Of a stretch of 64,000 nt of DNA, positions 53,606 to 60,764 are shown one piece after another. The stretch covers positions 302,087 through 366,086 of the forward strand of contig NZ_JAUZEE010000005.1 of NCBI RefSeq assembly GCF_030705305.1, written 5' to 3'. The notes beneath the pieces were generated by a model that searched no databases, had not been told where the DNA came from, and saw only the letters and a program-made list of their open reading frames with translations. Position numbers and translations under genes: made by a program. The number at the start of each line of letters is the position of its first letter. The first letter of the stretch is position 1. Source of the DNA: Leptothrix discophora (GTDB lineage Bacteria; Pseudomonadota; Gammaproteobacteria; Burkholderiales; Burkholderiaceae_C).

Positions 53606-54685
53606 ATGCCGCCGGCCACGCCGGCCGCCGCGCTGCCGCGCATCGCCGACGACCTGGTGCGCTGGCAGCGCGCGCAGGGCCGTCACGGCCTGCCGTGGCA
53701 GCACACCCGCGACCCCTACCGCGTCTGGCTGTCGGAGGTCATGCTGCAGCAGACCCAGGTCACGACCGTGCTGGGCTACTACGCGCGTTTCCTCGAACGC
53801 TGGCCGGACGTCGCCGCGCTGGCCGCCGCGCCGCTGGACGAGGTGCTGGGCCAGTGGAGCGGGCTGGGCTACTACAGCCGCGCCCGCAACCTGCACCGCT
53901 GCGCCCAGGCCGTCGTGGCCGATCACGGCGGCCGCTTCCCGCAGCGGGCCGAACGCCTGGCGACGCTGCCGGGCATCGGCCCGTCGACGGCGGCGGCCAT
54001 CGCCAGCTTCTGCTTCGATGAGCGCGTCGCCATCCTCGACGGCAACGTCAAGCGGGTGCTGGCGCGCGTGCTGGCCTTCGACGGCGACATCGGCCAGGGC
54101 GGCCCGACCCGCACGCTCTGGCGCATCGCCGGACAGTTGCTGCCCGAAGCGCCGTCCGACATGCCGGCCTGGACCCAGGGCGTGATGGACCTCGGTGCGA
54201 CCGTCTGCACGCCGCGCAAGCCGCAATGCGGGGTCTGCCCGCTGACGACGCATTGCGCGGCCCGCGCCGCCGGTCGGCAGGCCAATTTCCCGGTCAAGGA
54301 AAAGCGCCTGAAGCGCGGCCGCCGCGAGAGCTGGTGCCTGTGGCTGCAGGCCGGCCAGGGCGACGCCGCGCAGGTCTGGCTGCAGCAGCGGCCGCACACC
54401 GGCATCTGGTCCGGTTTGTGGACCTGGCCCCTGTTCGACGCGGCCGATGCGCGCGAAGCGGCGCTGGACGCGCTGCTGCCCGGCCCGGTCGAGGCCAGCG
54501 CGCAGGCCCTGCCGTCCTTCAAGCATGTGCTCACGCACCTGGACTGGACCCTGCACCCGCTGCGCCTGACGCTGGCCGGGCCGATCGACCCTCAGGCCGC
54601 CCTGGGCCCCGGCCGCTGGTTCGACCGCGCCGCGCTGGCCACGCTGGGCCTGCCCGCACCGATCGCGAAGGCGCTGGCGGTCTGA
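53606..54685 (+). CDS. mutY: Adenine DNA glycosylase
   Basis: A 359-residue glycosylase that removes A opposite 8-oxoG. HLPWQHTRDPYRVWLSEVMLQQTQV carries the catalytic Glu, the helix-hairpin-helix is LPGIGPSTAAAIASF, and the catalytic Asp is in VAILDGNVKRVLAR. The [4Fe-4S] loop is C-x6-C-x2-C-x5-C (VCTPRKPQCGVCPLTTHC). The C-terminal NUDIX-like domain senses 8-oxoG. ATG 53606 is preferred because AGGA lies four to five bases before it; a TTG at 53588 would add six residues. Confidence 0.96.
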   Translation: MPPATPAAALPRIADDLVRWQRAQGRHGLPWQHTRDPYRVWLSEVMLQQTQVTTVLGYYARFLERWPDVAALAAAPLDEVLGQWSGLGYYSRARNLHRCAQAVVADHGGRFPQRAERLATLPGIGPSTAAAIASFCFDERVAILDGNVKRVLARVLAFDGDIGQGGPTRTLWRIAGQLLPEAPSDMPAWTQGVMDLGATVCTPRKPQCGVCPLTTHCAARAAGRQANFPVKEKRLKRGRRESWCLWLQAGQGDAAQVWLQQRPHTGIWSGLWTWPLFDAADAREAALDALLPGPVEASAQALPSFKHVLTHLDWTLHPLRLTLAGPIDPQAALGPGRWFDRAALATLGLPAPIAKALAV

Positions 54686-54730
54686 GACCTGATGCCTGGG
54701 GCCTGGGGCCGGCGCCGCGCCGGCATGCGC

Positions 54731-55393
54731 TCAGACGATCTTGTGCCGCCTCAGGAAGCCGTCGACCAGCCCGAGCCGGGCGACCGGGTCCTGCAGTGCC
54801 ATCAGCTTGTGGCGGGTGGCCAGCGGGATCGGCAGGATCTCGCACCAGCGGTTGGCGACCCAGCCGGCATCGTCGTAGCGCAGCGGCAGCTTGAAGGGCG
54901 CGTCGCCGCGTTCGTCCAGCGCGATGACGGCGCGTTGCAGCGCGGCGACCGCGCCAGCGTGCTCGGGCAGTGGCGCGGCCGGTTCGTCGGCCGACAGCAG
55001 CGTCGCGCGGGCAGCCACCCAGAGGCCGTCCGGGCGCTGGCTGGCGCCGTCCAGCTCGAAGCGCCGGCCGCCGTGGCAGCGCACCATCAGGATGCCGGGC
55101 TGGTCGGCGTCACATTCCGCGATGCTGGCCAGGCAGCCGACCGCCTCGAAGCGGACCGGGTCCCGGCCCTTGCCACGCGCTTCGCCGCGACCTTCATCCC
55201 GCACCTCGCCGCCCTGGATCAGCGTGACCACCCCGAAGCCGCGGCCCTCGCGCAGGCACCACCCCATCAGGTCCAGGTAGCGCGCCTCAAACACCTTCAG
55301 CGCCAGCACGCCGTCCGGGAACAGCACCGTGCCGAGCGGGAACAGCGGCAGCGCGTGCAGCGGCAGGTCGGGTGCGGGCGGGGAGGTGTTCAC
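54731..55393 (-). CDS. LON substrate-binding (N-terminal) domain protein
   Basis: A 220-residue protein with only the LON N-domain: LPLHALPLFPLGTVLFPDGVLALKVFEARYLDLM at the start and NRWCEILPIPLATRHKLMALQDPVARLGLVDGFL at the end. It has no ATPase or protease part, so it is not Lon protease; such short proteins are common and of unknown role. It overlaps the 3' end of rapZ by four bases (ATGA), hence translational coupling, and is convergent with mutY. Confidence 0.88.
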   Translation of the reverse strand: MNTSPPAPDLPLHALPLFPLGTVLFPDGVLALKVFEARYLDLMGWCLREGRGFGVVTLIQGGEVRDEGRGEARGKGRDPVRFEAVGCLASIAECDADQPGILMVRCHGGRRFELDGASQRPDGLWVAARATLLSADEPAAPLPEHAGAVAALQRAVIALDERGDAPFKLPLRYDDAGWVANRWCEILPIPLATRHKLMALQDPVARLGLVDGFLRRHKIV

Positions 55394-56319
55394 AGGCTCA
55401 TGTCCTTGGCTTCCAGCTCGCGGTGCCGGATCAGGGTCGGGATGCGCTCGCGAAAGCGCGCGGCCAGCGTCTCGACGCCGTAGACCGAGCGGTGCTGACC
55501 GCCGGTGCAGCCCAGCGCCACCGTCAGGTAGCTGCGCTGGTCCATGCCGTAGGCCGGCAGCCAGCGGTTCAGGAAGGTCTCGATCTGGGCCAGCATCTCG
55601 GCCGCCTCGGGCTGCGCCTGCATGAACTCGACCACGCCGGCATCGCGCCCGGTCAGCGCGCGCAGCTCGCGCACGTAGTGCGGGTTGGGCAGCACGCGCA
55701 GGTCGTAGACCAGGTCGGCATCGCGCGGCACGCCGTGCTTGAAGGCGAAGGACTCGAAGATCAGCGTCAGCGCGCTGTGCGCCGCGCCGACCAGCTGGCG
55801 CACCCAGGAGCGCAGCTGGGCCGGCCGCAGGTCGCTGGTGTCGATCACGGTGGCGATGGCATGCACGCCGGCCAGCAGCGCGCGCTCGGTCTCGATCGCC
55901 TCGATCAGCGCGGTGTAGGCGGTGCCCTGGCTGTCCTGGCGGGCCGACAGCGGGTGGCGCCGGCGGGTCTCCGAGTAGCGCTTGACCAGCGTGTCGGTGC
56001 GCGACTCCAGGAAGATCGGCAGCACCCGCGTGCCCTCGCGGCGCAGCTGGTCGACCAGCGGCAGCAGGCGCGGCAGCGAGGCCGCGTTGCGCACGTCGAC
56101 CGCAACGGCAATGTGGCTGACCTCGCGCTGGCGCTGCAGGCGGATGAACTCGGGCATCAGCTCCGGCGGCAGGTTGTCGACGCAGAAGTAGCCCGCGTCT
56201 TCCAGGGCGGCCAGCGCGACCGACTTGCCCGAGCCCGAGATGCCGGAAATCAGGATGACCGGCTCGGGCAGGCGAGCCGTCGCGGGACGGGCAGGGGAAC
56301 GGAGCGTCGAGGACTTCAT
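55390..56319 (-). CDS. rapZ: RNase adapter protein RapZ
   Basis: A 309-residue P-loop protein. Walker A is SGISGSGKS (25-33) and Walker B is in ESFAFKHGVPRDADLVYDLR. The C-terminal domain contains VALGCTGGQHRSVYGVE, the sugar-sensing region. In E. coli it guides GlcN6P-dependent decay of the sRNA GlmZ. In betaproteobacteria it often sits beside hprK and ptsN, which are absent here: recN lies 45 bases away instead. Confidence 0.95.
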   Translation of the reverse strand: MKSSTLRSPARPATARLPEPVILISGISGSGKSVALAALEDAGYFCVDNLPPELMPEFIRLQRQREVSHIAVAVDVRNAASLPRLLPLVDQLRREGTRVLPIFLESRTDTLVKRYSETRRRHPLSARQDSQGTAYTALIEAIETERALLAGVHAIATVIDTSDLRPAQLRSWVRQLVGAAHSALTLIFESFAFKHGVPRDADLVYDLRVLPNPHYVRELRALTGRDAGVVEFMQAQPEAAEMLAQIETFLNRWLPAYGMDQRSYLTVALGCTGGQHRSVYGVETLAARFRERIPTLIRHRELEAKDMSL

Positions 56320-56364
56320 GGGTACGGCGAGGGCGAGGGGACTGCGGACGGGTCGGGTTCGGTG

Positions 56365-58041
56365 TCAGGTCTTGCGGCCGGCGGCACTGAGCATTTCCTG
56401 CGCATGCGCCAGCCCCGCGCCGGACAGCTGCTGGCCGCCCAGCATGCGGGCGATCTCGGCCACGCGGGCCTCGCCGGCCACCGGGGCGATGCGGCTGAGC
56501 GTGCGGCCATCACGGGCCGCCTTGCTCACGACCAGGTGCTGTTGCGCGCAGGCCGCCACCTGGGCCAGGTGGGTGACGGCCAGCACCTGGCGCTGCGCGC
56601 CGAGCTGGCGCATCAGCCGGCCGACCGTCTCGGCCACCGCGCCGCCGACGCCCGAATCGATCTCGTCGAAGATCAGCGTGCCCACCGCCTCGCCCTGGTC
56701 CATGCGCAGCTGGCTGGTCGTCACCGCGATGGCCAGCGCGATGCGCGACAGCTCGCCGCCGGAGGCGACCTTGCCGAGCGGGCGCGGCGTGCTGCCGGCA
56801 TGGCCGGCGACCCGGAACTCGGCCGCCTCCAGGCCATGCGCCTGGACCTCGGCCAGTGGCTCCAGCACGACCTCGAAGCGGCCGCCCGACATGCCCAGCG
56901 TCTGCATCGCGGCGCTCACCGCATCGGACAGCTTCGGCGCGGCCTGACGGCGCAGCGCGGTCACCGTGCGGGCCTCGGCCAGCACGCGCGCATGGCTGCG
57001 TGCGGCGGCCTGTTCCAGCGCCTCCAGGTCGGTCGCGGCGTCCAGCTGGCGCAGCTCGGCCTGCCAGCCGGCCAGCGTGGCGGCCAGTTCCTCGGGCGGG
57101 CGACGGTAGCGCCGCGCCAGGCCCATCCAGGCCGACATGCGGGCATCGACCTCGGCCAGCCGCTCCGGGTCCAGCTCGGTGCGGCGCAGCGCCGCGTTCA
57201 GGCTGTGGGCGGCGTCGGACAGCTGGTCGCGCACGCCGCGCAGGACCTCCAGCGCATTGCCCAGCGTCGCGTCGTAGCCGGCCACGCCGTCGATCGCGTC
57301 GATCGCCCGGTCGACCAGCGTGCCGGCGCTCTCGTCCGATTCGCTGCACAGCTGCAAGGCCAGCTGGGCCGCATCGAGGATGCCTTGCGCATGCGCCAGG
57401 CGCTGGTGTTCGCCGTTCAGATCGGGCCACTCGTCCTCGCCAGGCGCGAGCTTGGCCAGCTCGCCGATCTGCCAGGCCAGCCGCTCGCGCTCGCGCGCCA
57501 GCTCGTCGCCGCGGGCCCTGGCGGCATCCAGCAGGCCCTGCTGCGCACGCCATTCGGCCCAGGCCTTGCCGAGCGCGGCGGTGTCGGCGCCGGCATAGGC
57601 ATCGAGCAGCGCCCGCACCGATGCCGGCCGCGTCAGGCTCTGCCAGGCGTGCTGGCCGTGGATGTCGACCAGCTGCTCGCCGAGTTCGCGCAGCTGCGTC
57701 AGCGTGGCCGGGCTGCCGTTGATCCAGGCGCGGCTCTTGCCCTGCGCATCGACCGTGCGGCGCAGCAGCAGCACGCTGTCGTCGGAGGCGAAGCCGGCCT
57801 CGTCGAGCCAGCCATGCAGCGCGGCGGGCACCGGCTCGAACTCGGCACCGATCTCGGTGCGGGCGGCGCCTTCGCGCACCACGCCGGCCTCGCCGCGCCC
57901 GCCCAGCGCGAGCTGCAGCGCGTCGATCAGGATGGACTTGCCCGCGCCGGTCTCGCCGGTCAGCACGCAGAAGCCGTTGCCGAAATCCACTTCGAGCGCG
58001 TCGACGATGACGAAGTCGCGCAGGGTCAGTCGCTTGAGCAT
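56365..58041 (-). CDS. recN: DNA repair protein RecN
   Basis: A 558-residue SMC-like ATPase that acts early in double-strand break repair. It opens LKRLTLRDFVIVDALEVDFGNGFCVLTGETGAGKSIL (Walker A GETGAGKS, about 29-36). A coiled coil is in the middle (about 160-360). The signature KVASGGELSRIALAIAV and the Walker B LIFDEIDSGVGG are near residues 424 and 455. It is downstream of nadK in the same direction with 42 bases between, a conserved pair. Confidence 0.97.
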   Translation of the reverse strand: MLKRLTLRDFVIVDALEVDFGNGFCVLTGETGAGKSILIDALQLALGGRGEAGVVREGAARTEIGAEFEPVPAALHGWLDEAGFASDDSVLLLRRTVDAQGKSRAWINGSPATLTQLRELGEQLVDIHGQHAWQSLTRPASVRALLDAYAGADTAALGKAWAEWRAQQGLLDAARARGDELARERERLAWQIGELAKLAPGEDEWPDLNGEHQRLAHAQGILDAAQLALQLCSESDESAGTLVDRAIDAIDGVAGYDATLGNALEVLRGVRDQLSDAAHSLNAALRRTELDPERLAEVDARMSAWMGLARRYRRPPEELAATLAGWQAELRQLDAATDLEALEQAAARSHARVLAEARTVTALRRQAAPKLSDAVSAAMQTLGMSGGRFEVVLEPLAEVQAHGLEAAEFRVAGHAGSTPRPLGKVASGGELSRIALAIAVTTSQLRMDQGEAVGTLIFDEIDSGVGGAVAETVGRLMRQLGAQRQVLAVTHLAQVAACAQQHLVVSKAARDGRTLSRIAPVAGEARVAEIARMLGGQQLSGAGLAHAQEMLSAAGRKT

Positions 58042-58083
58042 GGGGTGTCGGTCGGAAAGGGATGGGCGGCGCGTCGGCCCGGA

Positions 58084-58986
58084 TCAGGTCGACGCGCCGC
58101 CGTCGTGGCTGGCGGGCACGGCGCCCTCGTTCCAGTGCAGCTTGCGTCGCAGCGTCGCGTAGTAGTTCCAGCCGGGCGGATGCAGGAAGCGCACCCGGTG
58201 CGCCGAGCGCCGCACGGCGATGCGGTCGCCGTGCAGCAGGCTGGCGAGCGACTGCATGTCGAAGTTGGCGCTGGGTTCGCGGCCGGAGACGATGTCGATC
58301 GTCACCTCGCCACTGTCGGGCAGCACGATCGGCCGGTTCGACAGCATGTGCGAGGCGATCGGCACCAGCAGCCAGCCGGCCACGCCCGGGTGCAGGATCG
58401 GCCCGCCGGCCGACAGCGCGTAGGCGGTCGAGCCGGTCGGCGAGGCCAGGATCAGGCCGTCGGCGCGGAAGTTGGCGACGAACTGGCCGTCGACCGCCAC
58501 GCGCAGCTCCAGCATCGCGGTGGCGCCGCTGCGCAGCACCACGTCGTTCATCGCGACCGCCTCGTAGATCGACTCGCCGCCGCGCAGCACGCGGCCCTGC
58601 AGCATCGCGCGGGACTCTTCCTCAAAGTCGCCCGACAGCACCGCGTTGATCGCGTGCCGCAGCTGCTGCACGGGCACATCGGTGATGAAGCCCAGCCGGC
58701 CCTGGTTGATGCCCACCATCGGCACGCCGTAGCGTGCCAGGTGCCGGGCGATGCCCAGCATCGTGCCGTCGCCGCCGACCACGATGGCCAGGTCGCAGCT
58801 GCGGCCCAGCTCGTCGGCCGACAGGGCCGGATAGCCGGCGATGCCGGTGGCCTGCGCGGTGGCCTGCTCGATCGACACCTCCAGCCCGCGACGGGTCAGG
58901 ATGTGCGCGATCTCCTCGAGCATCGGGCCCATGCCATGCGATTGGTACTTGCCCACGAGCGCGGCATGACGGAAGCGGGAGGTCAT
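58084..58986 (-). CDS. nadK: NAD kinase
   Basis: A 300-residue enzyme that phosphorylates NAD to NADP. The catalytic and ATP-binding motif is [10 protein letters not shown] (GGDGT 71-75). [16 protein letters not shown] and [16 protein letters not shown] are the remaining family motifs. It is divergent from hrcA, with 107 bases between the starts, the standard arrangement of hrcA-nadK-recN. Confidence 0.97.
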   Translation of the reverse strand: MTSRFRHAALVGKYQSHGMGPMLEEIAHILTRRGLEVSIEQATAQATGIAGYPALSADELGRSCDLAIVVGGDGTMLGIARHLARYGVPMVGINQGRLGFITDVPVQQLRHAINAVLSGDFEEESRAMLQGRVLRGGESIYEAVAMNDVVLRSGATAMLELRVAVDGQFVANFRADGLILASPTGSTAYALSAGGPILHPGVAGWLLVPIASHMLSNRPIVLPDSGEVTIDIVSGREPSANFDMQSLASLLHGDRIAVRRSAHRVRFLHPPGWNYYATLRRKLHWNEGAVPASHDGGAST

Positions 58987-59081
58987 CGGGAAATTACACC
59001 ACAGGGCCCGTGACGGAATGCCCCATCGGCACCGGCCTCCTCCCTCTTGGCGAGGGGCAGCGGCACGGCCGGCGTGGCTCC

Positions 59082-59087
59082 TAAAAT
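59082..59087 (+). promoter_or_regulatory. TAAAAT -10 hexamer six bases before the hrcA ATG
   Basis: CCTAAAATC with six bases to ATG 59094, as at hemE and rsmD. No CIRCE operator (TTAGCACTC inverted repeat) is seen nearby, so HrcA autoregulation is not supported. Confidence 0.5.
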
Positions 59088-59093
59088 CGGTCC

Positions 59094-60128
59094 ATGCTCG
59101 ATGACCGCGCCAAGATGTTGCTGAAGACCCTGGTCGAGCGGTACATCGCCGACGGCCAGCCGGTGGGTTCCCGCACCCTGTCCAAGACTTCGGGGCTCGA
59201 ACTCTCGCCGGCCACGATCCGCAACGTGATGTCCGACCTCGAGGAACTGGGCCTCATCGCCAGCCCGCACACCTCGGCGGGCCGGATCCCGACCGCCCGC
59301 GGCTACCGCATCTTCGTCGACACCATGCTGACCACCCGACGCGGTGCCGCTGCCGCGCCGATGCAGGGCGGCGTGATGCTCGACGAGCAGCTCCAGCCCG
59401 ACCAGCCCAAGCGCGTCATCGCCCATGCGGCGCAGATGCTGTCCAACCTGAGCCAGTTCGTCGGCGTCGTCACCGCGCCGCGCAAGGCCAGCGTGTTCCG
59501 CCACATGGAGTTCCTGCGCCTGGGCGAGCGCCGCGTGCTGCTGATCCTCGTGTCGCCCGACGGCGACGTGCAGAACCGCGTGCTCTTCACTGCGCACGAC
59601 TACACCCAGGGCCAGCTGGTGGAGGCGACCAACTACCTCAACGCCCACTTCGCCGGCCTGAGCATCGAGGCCGTGCGCGAGCGCCTCAAGGGCGAGGTCG
59701 ACGCCCTGCGCGGCGAGATCGGCGTGCTGATGCAGGCGGCGGTCCAGGCCGGCAGCGACGCGGTCCACGAGGACGCCGACCAGGTCATCGTCTCGGGCGA
59801 GCGCAAGCTGCTGGACGTGCAGGACTTCGGCACCGACCTCGGCTCGATCCGCAAGATGTTCGACCTGTTCGAGCAGAAGACCCAGCTGCTGCGCCTGCTC
59901 GACGGCTCCAGCCGCGCCGAGGGCGTGAGCATCTACATCGGCGGCGAGAGCGGCGTCGTGCCGATCGAGGAACTCTCGATCGTCTCGGCCCCCTACGAGA
60001 TCGACGGCCAGATCGTCGGCACCCTGGGCGTCATCGGCCCCACCCGCATGGCCTACGACCGCATGATCCAGATCGTCGACATCACCTCCCGCCTGGTCGG
60101 CAACGCGCTCAGCCAGAAGCAGCCTTGA
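59094..60128 (+). CDS. hrcA: Heat-inducible transcription repressor HrcA
   Basis: A 344-residue repressor of groE/dnaK operons. The N-terminal winged helix is [21 protein letters not shown] followed by [19 protein letters not shown] and [14 protein letters not shown], the family signature. The inserted and dimerisation domains follow to [14 protein letters not shown]. Both HrcA and RpoH are encoded within this window, so the organism has both negative and positive heat-shock control. It is the last chromosomal gene before the island. Confidence 0.97.
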   Translation: MLDDRAKMLLKTLVERYIADGQPVGSRTLSKTSGLELSPATIRNVMSDLEELGLIASPHTSAGRIPTARGYRIFVDTMLTTRRGAAAAPMQGGVMLDEQLQPDQPKRVIAHAAQMLSNLSQFVGVVTAPRKASVFRHMEFLRLGERRVLLILVSPDGDVQNRVLFTAHDYTQGQLVEATNYLNAHFAGLSIEAVRERLKGEVDALRGEIGVLMQAAVQAGSDAVHEDADQVIVSGERKLLDVQDFGTDLGSIRKMFDLFEQKTQLLRLLDGSSRAEGVSIYIGGESGVVPIEELSIVSAPYEIDGQIVGTLGVIGPTRMAYDRMIQIVDITSRLVGNALSQKQP

Positions 60129-60136
60129 GGCGAACC

Positions 60137-60142
60137 TACAAT
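60137..60142 (+). promoter_or_regulatory. TACAAT hexamer upstream of the orphan tRNA half
   Basis: CCTACAATC, 20 bases before the first base of the tRNA-like sequence, probably the promoter of the original intact tRNA gene. Confidence 0.45.
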
Positions 60143-60162
60143 CCGCGCCGTTCCTTCCCGGG

Positions 60163-60207
60163 GGGCCGCTAGCTCATGTTGGTTAGAGCAGCAGACTCAT
60201 AATCCGT
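60163..60207 (+). pseudogene. Orphan 5' half of a tRNA (CAT anticodon)
   Basis: GGGCCGC (60163-60169), TA, D-arm GCTC/GAGC and anticodon loop CTCATAA (60196-60202) match the 5' exon of the tRNA-Ile2 at 60376 at nearly every position up to the anticodon; the D-loop has one extra T and two anticodon-stem bases differ. After about 60207 the match ends: there is no T-arm, acceptor 3' strand or CCA. The anticodon stem GCAGA/TCCGT has a mismatch. It looks like the target tRNA split at the anticodon loop by an insertion; the missing 3' half would be expected at the far end of the island, outside the window. Confidence 0.65.
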
Positions 60208-60236
60208 TCGCCAAGAAAAGCGAGATCGAAAATCTT

Positions 60237-60259
60237 CAGCTAAATCAAAGGGTTAGCTG
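60237..60259. repeat. Inverted repeat at the left end of the island
   Basis: CAGCTAA (60237-60243) and TTAGCTG (60253-60259) are perfect complements with a nine-base loop. It lies 30 bases right of the orphan tRNA half and may be a core-type recombinase site. Confidence 0.4.
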
Positions 60260-60278
60260 GATCTTTGGCCCGGAAAGT

Positions 60279-60300
60279 CGCTTGCACACCGCTTGCACAC
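60279..60300 (+). repeat. Tandem 11-base repeat, possible recombinase arm sites
   Basis: CGCTTGCACAC occurs twice head to tail (60279-60289 and 60290-60300), followed by TTTT. Short direct repeats of this kind between a tRNA target and an integrase gene often are arm-type integrase sites; this is an inference. Confidence 0.45.
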
Positions 60301-60360
60301 TTTTGCGGATGCGTGCTTCTATACCCGAGATGGGTTCAAGTGCAGCGTACGTTCCGTGCG

Positions 60361-60366
60361 TAGAAT
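60361..60366 (+). promoter_or_regulatory. TAGAAT -10 hexamer of the intron-containing tRNA
   Basis: TAGAAT ends nine bases before the tRNA G1 at 60376, the right distance for a start just in front of the mature 5' end. No good -35 is seen. Confidence 0.4.
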
Positions 60367-60375
60367 GTAAGGTTC

Positions 60376-60653
60376 GGGCCGTTAGCTCAGTTGGTTAGAG
60401 CAGAGGACTCATAGCGAAAGTTGTGCACCGGGAGGCGAAAGCGCCCGCGTGAATGGCGTCAAATTCGGTGAAAGCTAAGTGCGTCAATGCATAGGCCAAC
60501 GCCGAGCCAAGCCCCGCTTGCGGGGAAGGTGTAGAGACTAGACGGCGCCCACCTAAAGGCTTAGCCCATGGTGAAGGCATAGTCCAGGGAGCGATGAAAG
60601 TCGCACAAACCGGAATCCTTTGGTCGTTGGTTCAAGCCCAACACGGCCTACCA
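60376..60653 (+). tRNA. tRNA-Ile2 (CAU anticodon) interrupted by a group I intron
   Basis: Exon 1 is 60376-60412: acceptor GGGCCGT, TA, D-arm GCTC/GAGC, anticodon stem GAGGA and loop CTCAT. Exon 2 is 60614-60653: AA, stem TCCTT, T-arm GTTGG-TTCAAGC-CCAAC, acceptor ACGGCCT, discriminator A, encoded CCA. Joined, they give a full cloverleaf with loop CTCATAA. The body (TTGGTCG before the T-arm) resembles E. coli ileX, the tRNA-Ile2 whose C34 becomes lysidine to read AUA, more than elongator tRNA-Met. Acceptor pair 1-72 is a G-U wobble. The 201-base intron lies exactly between anticodon base 36 and base 37. A terminator follows at 60680. Confidence 0.88.
60413..60613 (+). ncRNA. Group I self-splicing intron (Azoarcus tRNA-Ile subtype, IC3-like)
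   Basis: A 201-nt ribozyme. The 5' exon ends in CAT, which pairs with internal guide GTG (60422-60424 area), leaving the conserved U-G at the splice site; the last base is the terminal G (60613). The P7 strands are GACTA (60536-60540) and TAGTC (60580-60584) around the guanosine site. P9 is GCGAT-GAAA-GTCGC (60591-60604) with a GAAA loop, and another GAAA loop lies in P2 (about 60443-60446). Stretches such as GCCGAGCCAAGC, GAAGGTGTAGAGACTAGACGG and ACAAACCGG match my memory of the Azoarcus tRNA-Ile ribozyme (205 nt). No homing endonuclease is encoded. Confidence 0.92.
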
Positions 60654-60679
60654 AATCCCAGTTGACTCATTCGGGTCAT

Positions 60680-60723
60680 GCCAAGAGAAGCACCTGCAAC
60701 ATGCGGGTGTTCCTTGGCTTTTT
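60680..60723 (+). terminator. Rho-independent terminator of the tRNA-Ile2 gene
   Basis: GCCAAG...GCACCTGCA pairs with TGCGGGTGT...CTTGGC around a short loop, with internal bulges, and ends in five T (60719-60723). It lies 26 bases past the CCA and before the integrase gene. Confidence 0.75.
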
Positions 60724-60764
60724 CTCGTTGCCCGGCCTAGGTGATCGAAGCTAAAGTCTTTGTC

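Larger units (their letters stand above)
60129..60740. other. 612-base RNA-rich junction between hrcA and the integrase gene
   Basis: No protein gene is supported here. In order it holds a TACAAT promoter hexamer (60137-60142), an orphan 5' tRNA half (60163-60207), an inverted repeat (60237-60259), a tandem 11-base repeat (60279-60300), a TAGAAT hexamer (60361-60366), the intron-containing tRNA-Ile2 (60376-60653) and a terminator (60680-60723). From about 60208 the base composition becomes clearly AT-richer than the preceding 60 kb. Confidence 0.7.

Noticed and set aside
54708..54724. GCCGGCG/CGCCGGC hairpin between mutY and the LON-domain gene
   Set aside because: Perfect stem but a three-base loop and no T-tract; common by chance in such GC-rich DNA.
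55372..59013. A 1213-codon plus-strand open frame
   Set aside because: It is antisense to rapZ, recN and nadK, all of which have clear catalytic motifs on the minus strand; the plus-strand product is Gln/Arg/Ala/Gly filler.
58990..59093. CIRCE operator upstream of hrcA
   Set aside because: No TTAGCACTC-N9-GAGTGCTAA-like inverted repeat present.
60395..60580. A 61-residue minus-strand open frame across the tRNA
   Set aside because: It lies inside the tRNA exon and the group I intron and has no coding signature.
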